From Trochalopteron elliotii (lineage: Eukaryota > Chordata > Aves > Passeriformes > Leiothrichidae), in NCBI GenBank assembly GCA_024734555.1, contig JANPWX010000097.1, forward strand, positions 5,543,639 through 5,607,638: a stretch of DNA of 64,000 nt. The letters run 5' to 3'. Positions 1 through 11,090 of the stretch are shown here, piece after piece; the stretch's first letter is position 1, and each line of letters starts with the position of its first letter. Below the pieces are notes generated by a model that saw only the letters and a list, made by a program, of their open reading frames with translations, did no database searches and had not been told where the DNA came from. A program made the translations under genes and the position numbers.

Positions 1-2480
1 CTCTAGCAGGAGACCCATCTCTGTGTAGTGCTCTACAGTGCCAGGTCCTTTTCCTGCCCCAGAACATGCAGATTCTGTGAGGAGTGCCTTCAATCCAAAT
101 CTTGCTCCCCCTTGCTGAAAGGTGGTCTGCTCTCATTAATAAATGAGGCTTGCAAAAACATTCTCTGCACTCTCTGGTGGATGTGCACTGTGGGACAGTT
201 TCCTTATCACAAACCCAGTATTTTTCTTACCCTTCTTATTATGCCTGTTCAATGTGGTGCTTAAAGGGTTTGTGGTGGGGTAATCCTGGCTTTGTTGTGC
301 CATCACACGTTGCAAATGTGTGTTTCCTTCAGCCGTGTTTTCTAGGTTTCCATCTGTTCTTTCAGTTCCCTGTTAGGAAAAAGGTCCATGTTGAGCTGTG
401 ATGAAGTACTAAGCTCTCAAGGCAGAATAAGATGATCCCACGGAGGAGTGTTTTTCCTGTATTAAGCAGCAGACAGCCCAAGATGACTTGGCATTGGAAT
501 TATTATCTTTGTCTGTCTTTGTTTCTTCCATGGCATTTTGCTGCTGAACAGTAGGACTGGTGATAAACTTGCATACCTAAGGTGTGTCTGGAAATTATAT
601 GAGCTATAAAGTTTAAAAAGGCAAAAAAGAGGGATTTCTGGAAATAGCCTGCCTGAAATGATTGTTTAATGAAGAATTCTCTTTCAGTATGAAGGGTATA
701 CTTCAGTGAATAGTTTGAGACTGAATTCTGTGAGCCTTCAAAGTTATAAAAGAGGTAAAAGGCATAGTTATAGAAGAGTTCCTGTCCAAGAATAACTCTG
801 TAATGAGAGGTTAGGTAGGAGAAGTTACCTGACTGTCTTGCAGTCAAAGGTCACTAGCACAGGAAAAACTCATTTAGCTTTTGTTCCCCATTCCTACTGT
901 AGGTGATTGCTTTCTTCAAAAATTACTTTTGTTATTTTGGCACACTACGTGTGAGTGACAGCAGGATCTTTAACTCTTCGCAGCTTTGGCAACCATCCCC
1001 TTGCCTCTGTGAATTGACAGTCTCTCTTGTAGGTTTTGATAAGACATTCTTTAAAAGAGAGCTTAATCTGCCATCATTTATTTTATTAGACTGAAATATG
1101 TTCCTGCTGCCCTCTTTGTTGAGAGTTATTGCTTCAACAATCACAGGCAAATCTGATTTACTGTAAACAGTTATAACAGCGGAGTAGGAATGTGGGCTGC
1201 AAATTGGTTGGAAAATGGGAGCAATTTTCTAGGACTGAGAAAGTAAGATTAAGTTAAACTGTTGAAACATTCACTGAAGTCTTGTACCATCAGCTCCAAC
1301 AGCTTAACTGAGTACTATGAGAAGCTTTTTGCCAGCTCATTCTTTGCCCCTTGCTTTCTGCTAGTATTATTGGAGAGCACCCTGCCTGGAAGGGTATGGC
1401 ACTGGCTCAGCCCACTTTTGACTGGTAGTAAATCAGTTGCAATGAAGAAAAAAGAAAGGGGCTGTTCCTCCCTTGTCCTGAGGGAGTAGCAGTGATTTGG
1501 ATACTGGAAATAATGTATTTTTATTTCATCTAATGAACTGGAGAATTGGGAGAGAGAGTGAAAAAAGAAAACAAACCAAAACTTCAGTGGAAGAATTTAA
1601 GTGCTGGCAGAAAGGAGGCACAAAACCCAAGGACGTATTTGAAGAAAAGGTGTTGAAGATTGAAAGAAGCTTTTGATTTGGTAATGTATGAAATATTTCC
1701 TTCAGACAAAGCAAATCTTAAGTCTCTTGCCCTTGCAAACCTCTGGAATCAGATGAATTATATTTCCTCTTCCCCCATTTCTCCCTTTAAAGAACAAATG
1801 GGAGATCAGTGGCCCAGCACTATGTCAGTGTGCAATATCAGGGTTCACTTTCTTCTGTGTCTAGGATTTGAAACCACCTCTCCAGCACCTCTGACCCACT
1901 GAAGGGGGTGATGGGTCCCCAGTAGTCAAATATGCTCTTGAGGAGACACTGCTATTTCCTCCATGTCCTGTCTTCTATATTGAAGCATTCTCCTTTTAGG
2001 GGTTATGAAACTCATCCTGCTTTATCATGCATTGCCTTTCCTAGTGCAAACTGTCTCTGGAGTCATGGAAGTTATAATTATGCAATTTGTATGATTTATT
2101 GCTTGCACTCAACAGCCACTCTGCACTGCTGTTTCTATTATTTCTGAATTGGATCAATTTAAAAGTTTGATGTTCTTACAAATACCACATCAATATAATT
2201 ACAGGTGTTGTAACATTATTGGCCAGTCTTGTTTGGGAAAGAATTAATTTCAAGAGAAAGCACATTCCAGAATGATTTAATTTGGAGAAAAGCCTCACAT
2301 TTGCTAAATTTTGTTTGGTGCGTGGGTTGCATCACTATTTTCATACACAAGAGAGGTGCCTTACTGCGGGGTTTGCACTGTGAGAGGCGAGCTCTGTACA
2401 CATTAGGGCTGCAAATATCAGAATTTACTTAAAAAAAAATCTTTTTTAATATGATGTATTGTCCACATGACACCATTTAT

Positions 2481-2730
2481 ACCGCCTCGGAACGTTCCTT
2501 TTGACCTTGGTGAGAGGCTGTAATTAATCAGCAATTAAAGCGGTGGTGGCCTTTGGGAGCCGCGGGCCGCCTCTGCCGGGCGGGCAGCGCGAGGGGGCGG
2601 CATTGCCGCGGGAGAGGCGCGCCCGCCGCTGGGATAAGAGAGAGAAGGAGGGAACCCCTCTTCCCCGACACCCCCGCAGCTGCCTTCGGGTCACCGGCCT
2701 CCCGTCCTGCGGCAAAAATGCACGCTTGGA
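2481..2730. promoter_or_regulatory. CpG-island-like patch with homeodomain-like and nuclear-receptor-like sites
   Basis: Within an AT-rich intron, 2541-2726 is strongly GC-rich and holds about 22 CpG dinucleotides by hand count, including runs such as GCCGCGGGCCGCC and GGCGCGCCCGCCG. CpG is scarce elsewhere in the window, so this patch has probably been protected from methylation-driven decay. Just upstream are TGACCTTGG at about 2501-2509 (reverse complement CCAAGGTCA, an extended half-site of the ERR/NR5A type) and TAATTAATCAGCAATTAAAG at 2520-2539, with several TAAT/ATTA cores. No canonical TATA box and no recognisable first exon follow, though a short open frame exists. It could be an alternative DISC1 promoter for a short C-terminal transcript, the promoter of a non-coding RNA, or an enhancer. 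Direction cannot be told. Confidence 0.55.
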
Positions 2731-5700
2731 ATAAGATGAACCGGCACTGCTGCAGTATTTTCTGGTAGCCAGGTGTCCTCTTAAAACTTTGATTTAAAGC
2801 TGTTATTGAGGGGTTTGAATTGCACTTTGTTCTGTCTGGGTTCGTCTTGAATGCGCACCTTGCTGTAATGTTCCAGATGGCTGTCGTCTTAACAATAGAT
2901 AAGAATTAAGGATGGTAATAGGGGATATTTTATTTAAATCCACATCTTTATCTTTCATTACTGATTCACATTCTATTATTCCCTGGTGCTGTATTCAAAA
3001 CACTTGAGGATTTAACAAGGGAAGAAATAACCATTTAAATTAGGATATTATGTTGACACCTTTACTGATAGTAATTTTTTCAAGCAGTAGTGCAGTATGG
3101 AAGAGCTGGAGCTGTTTCACGTGGAGGAGGAGGCTTCATAAAAGCAAAATTTTGAGTTGCATTTATAGGCTAACAGTTCATTCCGAAAGAAGACCAATTT
3201 ATATAATGGGGTGGGGAAGTGTTGCAAACAGGCAGGCTGTTCAGTAAGTAGAACTGGTGAGAAGACTTTTGTAAGACATTTTGCTAAGTCTTTAAATTTG
3301 TTAGAGCATCACAGAATGTTTTGCTGAGACTTCTGACTAAAACTTCCTCAAGCAAAGGATGCAAAACAGGCAGCAAATACAGTGGTCTGGGAAACTGGGT
3401 ATCCATGTGCAAGTCCATGCATGGCTTGATTCAGGGTGATATTGGATATTGGTTTCTTCAGAATGAAGTGGTAGAGTAGAGAGGACACACTGGGCCTCTA
3501 GTGCTCATTGCACTAGCACCAGATTTCCTGGGGTGGGTGAATCCACCTTCTCACTTGTAAATGGACGCTTTGAGAGGACTAATATTTCTTGAGATAGTGA
3601 CCAGACAAGTCTGGGTATTGTCTGACTTAAGTTCAGAATACAAGAATGCTGCTTTGACACTGAATTATTATCCTTGATCACTGCTGGTGGTGCTGCAATG
3701 TGTAATGAAGCCAAATCTTGAAATGCCTGCAGAGTAATGAGTGATTGAGCTGTATAAAATGCTTTTTAATAGAGAACACATTTCCTCAAATGTCAATACA
3801 GTGGGAATAGAAGCGGATGCATTGACACTGCTGTAGATTTGTTTCAGCGTAGCCACCGTGTGCATAGAACTAGTCTTCTGTCATGATAATTTTTACTGAC
3901 AGAGGTGGAACTGTTTTCCTTTGTTGCTTGTGGGATTTGAGCTAAGAGCCTTTACTTGGTTCATAAAGACTGTGCTTAGTTTCAGAACGACAGTCAAATG
4001 CTTCAAGTAGTCACTAACGAAAGGCAGGCCCTTCTATGTCTTGATTTCCATACTCAGGATGGATTTGCTTATGTCAGATTTCTCAGTTATTGGTAGTATA
4101 GATAAAATGAATGTTGGTTACTCTCCTTTCCTATGGCTCAACCTGCAGAGGTATTTTTGTACATTGATGGGAATTGCGCATGAGAATCAGCACTGCATTA
4201 TAAGCATGGCACTTGAATTGTCTTAGGCTTGTTCCATGGAAGCCAGGATTTAGGTTCATTGGAATAGTGAAGTGGAATTGGGGGGATGCTGTAATGTGTA
4301 TGTACACTGGCTGAGAGTCATCTATAACATTTTTATAATCCATTAAGGTGATGTATGTTGTTAATGATTTTAATAGCCCCTCAAGTGTCTGTCTCTTGAC
4401 TACTTACCTTAACACAAATTTTTGATTTTAGCACCCGTATTATAAATGCAATTTCAGTTTTCATTAATGTTATAGCTCACCTGTATCATACCATATCAAC
4501 ATACTATTCTGATACAATGTCAGACGTACTATGTTAGTAAGAGTTAATGTATTGTTCACCAGTTTGAACTAGAACTCAGTGGCAGTATGCTAGGTTGAAA
4601 TATCTGGATCTGAATCAACAGGGAACCTAAGAATATCAGTAATTTGCCAAACACATAAAATGTCTTGGATAAAATCTTCCTTTTTGATGCAGTTACTTTC
4701 CTGTAGAAAATCCAAACTGGGGGCTGTTGGTAAATCCAGCGTAGTGTGATCTTAGCAAGGTAGTGCATATATAGAAGGAAACAGCCAATAACCAAAATCC
4801 AGATTGTTTTGACCTAGCGTGCACTACCTGAATATTTTGGAGCTTAGCAAAGTTGCAGGATGTGCACATGTAGACAAAAGTTTTATCAGATTGATCAAAA
4901 CATTTATATAACACCTCTGATTAATGGAGTGAAGACAATGTGAAATATGTTTTAGGGGGAGATATTATTATCTGTAAAAATCAATACTAATGTTACAGGT
5001 GAATTATTGTTTCAGAATATGATTTGTTATATTGAAGTATGCAGCCATTTTCCTTTCAATGCTAGTGTTGAGCCATATTTTTTTTCATAATGAACCATAT
5101 TGAAATGTTCCTTTATTTTATATTTTTATGAGTTCACTTTACTAGTTCTATTGTATAGAAGATGGGAAAAGCTGCTGCTGGACTTGCAGTTGGATTACAT
5201 TACTCTTTGGACTTATCTCTAGTTTTCTTTGGAGAATACCTGGTATAAGATTAAAAGTGGGCAATTTTAATAAACACAGGTTTCTGAAACCCTTTTATGC
5301 ACAATTAAAGTGACAACTAAGGAAAGAATGAGAATAATTCACAAAAGTCAGGTCATCAATTACCCAACTTACGGTTACTGCGTAAGAGAATTTTAAAATG
5401 AAGGGTAGGATATCTAGACCCTGTGTGCTCTTGATCCCTTGAAGTCAGCAGTTTCGCTTCCTATGGATTTGTGTGTCATGTCATGAGTTAAGTCCTTAAT
5501 GAAAGAACTTCTCATAAAGCATTTTTCCTCTTGAGTTTTGAGTACAGCTCTGTTTTGCTCAGCAGTTCATCTGGTTTATGTATGCTCAGACACATTCTTG
5601 TCCTCCACCTAGAGAAGTTCCTTAGGTGGGAAGAAATTAATTTAAGCGCTTTTCCTTAGAAAGCCACTCTCAGTGCACTCATTTGTGCATGCAGGCACAC

Positions 5701-7085
5701 AGTTAATCTAGCATATCCAAAAGGCCTACCCTGCTGTGCCTCCAGCTTACACTGAGACTGGACAAGGGTAGGAACGTGAAGCCAAATTTGTGTTACCATG
5801 TGTGGCTACTGGGAAGCTTACATCATCATGGAATAATCACAGAATACGTCCACCTGCCTGCCTGTGTACATGTAAGTAGTTTTGTCTGTTCAGAGTGCAA
5901 TTATTGATGCAGCAATACCATGCAAAACTGTTTTGGGCCAGTTTGGGGTTTTTTTTTGGAACCTAATTTTACAGTTTTGACTGCTTTCACTTTGCCTTTT
6001 CCGAGGGAAATTGGTGCTTCAGCAGGGACTTCTGTAGGTCTGCCTATGGACCTCTGACATACAGCAAGATTTCTACCAGGGTCATAGAAGCCAGGATTTC
6101 TGCTTCTGTATCTCAGTTTTGAGGGTTGTGCTGTGAGCACAATTAAAACAATTTGTAAAAATCGATTCAGGAAAAATATCAGCCCTCAGTTGGAGTATGA
6201 CTCCGTAAAACACTTGGCCATAGATTTGTATGGAGGTTATAGGATCTTCTAGAGTCAGGGTGAAATAAGGGGTAAGAATGGGATGGAAATGTAAGAGAGT
6301 GGTACAAAAAGAGGTTGGCAGTCTTATGAAAACCCTTGGTAAGGAAGCTGCTGTGTTACAGTCCCCATTTTTAACTGGGGTGATTCCTCAGCACCCTGGT
6401 GCAAAGCAAAGGTCACATGGAAGCTGATGTGAAGGCAGCACCCTTTCTCTTCCTCTGTCCAAGGGGATAGTTTTGTGAAGGCCATTCCCATTGAAATTTT
6501 AAGTAAGCTTTCATAGCGAAGATGGTGTGATAGCTCAGAACTTGGAAGGGCTAAATTGTGAGCAGAGGATCTCTAGGGCTGGCAAAGCAGAAGTGTTAAT
6601 GGGGGTGTGGTAGGCACTCTGTGAGGCTTGGTGGGGTTTCCCTTTGTGTGTGAATTCTCTTTTAGTTTTTGTGTGGACATGTACGTACTGAGAGCAGAAG
6701 AGATCTTTTTCCATGCTGTTGAACACCACATCCTTCTGCCACGAGTTCATGTAGAATGCAGCTCTTGCCATGTTGGTTTTCAGACAGCTCTGGTGTGGTG
6801 GGCACAGGGATGCCCTTTGAACTCCAAACCAGAGAGTGCTGAGCAATGTTCGGTTTCTTTGTTTAATTCTAAAAAGTCAGGAATTGAAAGGAGCAGAATA
6901 GTATTGCCCTTCTTTAGGAATAGCTTTTGAATTGTATATTGACTCTGGTACATAAGACCTTGCACAGTTGCTGTGACTTTTCCTTTCCCCATCTTTCCTC
7001 TCTGCATGTTCTTTGTCCCTTCTTTCCCTTGATAATGAGCTTATTTAGACACATATGCTCCTCTTTGGATACTTACCTGATTTCC

Positions 7086-7216
7086 AAAGAAAGAAAGAAA
7101 CAAACAAACAAAAAAAAACCAAAAAAAAAACCCCCCACTCCCCCCCCCCCCACAAAAAAAAACCCAAACCAAACCAAAACAAAAGAAAAACCCACCAAAA
7201 AACAACAACAACAAAA
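7086..7216. repeat. A/C-rich low-complexity tract
   Basis: The tract opens with GAAA and CAAA repeats, then alternates A runs of 8-10 with C runs, including about 13 consecutive C near 7141-7152, and ends in CAA repeats. Open frames across it encode only Lys/Pro/Thr-rich artefacts. Related A/C-rich or G/T-rich tracts recur at 35677-35722, 37879-37947, 38734-38792, 41567-41604 and 45552-45600. Confidence 0.9.
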
Positions 7217-7978
7217 GACTTTAAAAGGATAGGCTTTCCAACGTAATCGAAATTTTGGATTTGTTTGAGATTTGTTGAGCTACACCCTTACTTGTCATTG
7301 TAGTAGCAGTGTGCTGGAAGTGGCGTGGACAAATACAAAATCACTTGAGATGATAAAAACTCTCCTTCTTTATTTAGAGCTTGTTTCTCACCACTCTTAA
7401 AAAATCTGTCATTGTGTTTGGTTCTGCCCCAAAGTTTTAGGAGTTGCAAAGCGTATCTGCTTGCAAGTGCTACTTGACAGCTGAGGGGGTGAAGCTGGAA
7501 GCAACCTGACTTGGGGTACAGACGAGTGTCTTGATAGTCTCTTCACTTAGCTTTTCCATTGGAGTAAGTTATCCTAAGTGCTCGAGTCCTATTGACTTTG
7601 GAATTTAGGCTGTTTAATGACATAATAACTATATCTTTCTGGACAGTTTTTAAAAAATATCAGATCATTAATTGTTTATTGAAAAGTGTGGAAAATAGTA
7701 TTTTTGTATCTCAGGAAAGTCTTGTGATAATTTTTTTAAAAAAGTGTACTTCTCATACTACATGAAAATTTGTCAGGGAAAATAAATTTCTATGAACAGA
7801 AAAAGTTATTTATTCTAAGTTATTTATATAAACCTGGGAGTAATTTGATTTGATTATTAAAGATTGGAAAACTGAGCCAGGGAAATTAGTTTTTTGAATA
7901 TGTATTTTAAATTCTTCTAGCTAATTTATCCTTGGAAAGAAAAGCTACACTGCAACTGTTTCTGAAACTAGCAACTCT

Positions 7979-8018
7979 GTGAATGCACACAAATTGTGTG
8001 TGAATGCACACACAATTT
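7979..8018. repeat. 12-bp direct repeat overlapping a perfect hairpin palindrome
   Basis: GTGAATGCACAC occurs at 7979-7990 and again at 8000-8011. The second copy is part of a perfect inverted repeat: arm AAATTGTGTGTG at 7991-8002, loop AATG at 8003-8006, complementary arm CACACACAATTT at 8007-8018. The structure is visible directly in the sequence; no function is known. Confidence 0.9.
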
Positions 8019-8826
8019 GAAGGCTGTGGCAAATGAGGTGGGAGTGTTCATCTCCCTCACTGTACTACTTAATGTAAATTACTTTCCTGAATATCCTTTT
8101 GTGTACAGGGAGCAGTACACAACAGATGCTTCATACGCTTAACTGAGAGCATTTGTAAAACAAAGCGTCTCTGTAAAACTGTCTCATCCCTGGATATCAG
8201 TATTTCATTCAGTGCTGGCATTACTTCTTAGAAGAAAGTTCACCTAAGAGCAGCACAGGCAGCATCTCTGTATAAAAGCAAACATTCAGGATGGTGGAGG
8301 TAAAGTTGTTAGGGGCATGGGATTCCAAGCTGGAGTTTATAACCATGAGTGTTTAATATCTTACTATGTGTGTGAAATATCAGATGTTAAAAGGAGGAGT
8401 TTGTCAGAGGAGTGTCCAGGTGTGCCATGCAGGCTGCCAGCAATAATTTGCTCCCACTGATTTTATAAATAATCTGTGGCTTGTTATGTTTTAATTCAGA
8501 ACACCTTAAAGGGCAGCATGTCATTATATAACCATGTATGTCCCTGTATACTCTTTCAAAAATTAACTTTGGCAGATACTAAAATGATGAGCAGACTTGT
8601 TGGCTCCTCACGTGGGTTCTACAAGAGTTTTGAATGAGCCAAAATAGTGTCAATAAATAGTATGAGCTGTGGATGAAACATTTGCATGGAAACAGAGAAG
8701 TAGACTGAAATGGGTTCTTTTAAATATACCCCTAGTGATGAATTGTTATTTGAGAAGTGATGCCTGACTATCCTTTTAAAGATGTTATCACACATACAAA
8801 TTGTGTATGTCTTTAAAATGCTCCTC

Positions 8827-8853
8827 ATTTTAGTCTAAACTTTAGACTAAAAT
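8827..8853. repeat. Perfect 13-bp palindrome with 1-nt spacer
   Basis: Arm ATTTTAGTCTAAA (8827-8839), spacer C (8840), and its exact reverse complement TTTAGACTAAAAT (8841-8853). A further partial copy, TTTAGTC, follows at 8853-8859. Confidence 0.9.
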
Positions 8854-9544
8854 TTAGTCACAATATTTATTTTCTTCTGTTTCTCAATAATTTGTGTCAT
8901 CTTTGTCAGTTCTTCCTGCCATTTTCTGTACTTGTTCAAATGATTTTTCTTTTTTTTCCCCCCCGAGTGTTCTGAGGCATTTTCTGTGTTTGTAAAGTTC
9001 TTTTTCCTGAGAGAAGTCGGAGTTATTCTGCTGGAATGTACATGAAAACTCCTGTTTCTTATGTAAGGGTTCATCCCTTGAAAATAATACTGTGCACTGT
9101 GTGCTAGCTCTGACTTCTTCCCTCTCTTGGAACTGAATTATTTGTTGAGCACTGTCAACACACTCGACGCTGTGTGATAAAAAGAAAGAGGAGAATGGGA
9201 TTTCTGCCCCAAAGGGTTTGCAGTCTGTTAGATGCACAAAACAGATTAGATAATGCTAAATATGGCACCGGTCAGATGCACAGATTAGTCTGAAAATGCC
9301 AAAGATCTTTTTAATATAACTTCCTCCTTTGATGGATGTAGTCTGTGTTTTAATGAAAGTATAAAAATATTCTTGTCTTCCCTGAAGACTTTACAAAAAG
9401 CTACATCTGAATAACTGACAGGTAGGATCTATCATGCCAAGCTTAAGCTTATTGCTAAGCCAACATATCTGATAAAGATGGTTTGCCTACTGGCAAAGAA
9501 TTAATTGGATTTTATACTTTGAGTCCTTTCTTTTGCTTCATCAT

Positions 9545-9965
9545 TATTATCATGGAGTTACAGGAGGTAGAGATATAAAAGACCTATTAAGTCATCCAAG
9601 CAATAGGCTTCTCAAAGCCTGCCTGCTATGACCCTTCTTTTTTTTCTTGAGAGTCAGATGTTTCTTAATTTCATATTTTTATTCATAATTGTATCTGTTT
9701 TTTCCATCCTAAGTAATTCATTTTCCTTATTGCCATACATATCCTTCGTATCCTTCCTTCAAATATTTACAGGTTGTAACTGTGTCCCCCAGAAAGTTGT
9801 TCCCTAGTCAACCTTTATGCAGTTAACTTTTAATGTCTCGATGTAATAACGCTCTTCAATCTCCACTTATCATTTCTGTTGCTTCTCTAATAACTCTGTC
9901 TAATGTGTTATCTTTCTGGTAATGAGATGTCCGGAGCTGAATGTAATATTCTTTACGTGCTGCTG
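9545..9965 (-). mobile_element. Ancient, degenerate CR1-family LINE 3' fragment
   Basis: Read on the minus strand this looks like a very old CR1 tail. The + strand opens with GTTACAGGAGGTAGAGATAT and continues to GACCTATTAAGTCATCCAAG, the worn version of the CR1 3' signature (a block of the type 'aactggaagggacctattaggtcatc'). Further in, CTTCAAATATTTACAGGTTG, then TGTCCCCCAG, ATCATTTCTGTTGCTTCTCT and GAGATGTCCGGAGCTGAATG correspond in order to conserved blocks of the CR1 ORF2 C-terminal region. Many substitutions and indels have destroyed every frame, so it is far older than the CR1 copy at 21680-22690. Boundaries are approximate. The family is recognised from memory, not by alignment. Confidence 0.65.
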
Positions 9966-11053
9966 CAAGAGTTCTGCCGTGGGGGACTTGCAGCTCTCTA
10001 CTGCAGGAAGTCACAGAGCTGTTTAACTTAGAAAAGCCTTTAGGATTCAGCCACTAGCTTAGCACTGGTAAGTCTACCACTAAACCATGTCCATCTGCAA
10101 ATGTGGACAAAACCCCTTGGGCTTTATTGTGCTATGTCGTGTAGCAAACAGGAGACGGATTGATTCACATGACAATGGCTCTGTATCATTCCAGGTGATA
10201 AAACATTGTGTATATCTTTCCATGCAAGTGGGAAGGGGAGTTTCTAGATTTTTATCTCTGCAGGAGCGAACTATATTCATCAAAAAGATTTGTTTCTTTT
10301 ATCCCCTCTTTACAATGTAGGCAATTAAAAGCAGAACAGACAAGTGAGGTTAAAATAACACGGAGGCAATTGGCAATGCCCTGCTGCTGATCTCTGCTTT
10401 GAACATCTGCTGGCACCCTCAGGGGAATATGGTTGGGATAGGAGTGATTTCTGCTGACTCATTATGGTTTATTAACACCAAATTGAATATATTGGCAGTG
10501 TAGGTGTCCCTGGGGAGCACCTAGAAGAACCAGCACTCTGTAGATGTGCTTTATTTGCCTGTGCTTCAAAAATAAATCCTTGCACTGGGAAGGGTAGGGG
10601 GCTGGAATCAGGATGTGAATGATAAAAGAAGAGTGCTCCTGCAGTAAACCCTCATTACTTCAAGGTGCATTGGGGGAATTTCAGCTGTGATTCATATCCT
10701 CTGTGTAGCAGAAGATAGAAGAGTGAGGAGTGATAGGGGCAGGGAGAAGAAGCAGGAAAGTGCAGCCTGTCCTGGTGGTGTGCTCAGGGCCAGTGCCCCA
10801 CACAGCACAGCAGCACATCCATCTGCAGATCCCAGCATCTGGATACAGACCCCCAGCAAATACACTGGCATGGGTTTGGAACCAAAGGTGAAAACAAATC
10901 GTCTGAAACTGGGTTTTGTACTATTATGAAACAGCAAAGAACTGAGCTTGCTGTGATGTGTTAAATGCATTTTTCTTATTTAGCTGCTTGTGTACGGAAT
11001 GGATCTATGTGCAGTTAAAATATTAACAGGAAATTGCAGCCACTGATCTGAAG

Positions 11054-11090
11054 GGATCCCAGTTGTTTGGAGTCCAAGCAACTGGGATCC
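11054..11090. repeat. Near-perfect 18-bp inverted repeat with 1-nt spacer
   Basis: Left arm GGATCCCAGTTGTTTGGA (11054-11071), spacer G (11072), right arm TCCAAGCAACTGGGATCC (11073-11090). The arms pair at 17 of 18 positions, and the single exception is a T/G pair that would still form a wobble in RNA. It is the longest palindrome I found in the window. At 37 nt it is too short for a usual miRNA precursor. Confidence 0.9.

Noticed and set aside
7055..7246. Lys/Pro/Thr-rich + strand frames
   Set aside because: They are translations of the A/C-rich low-complexity tract.
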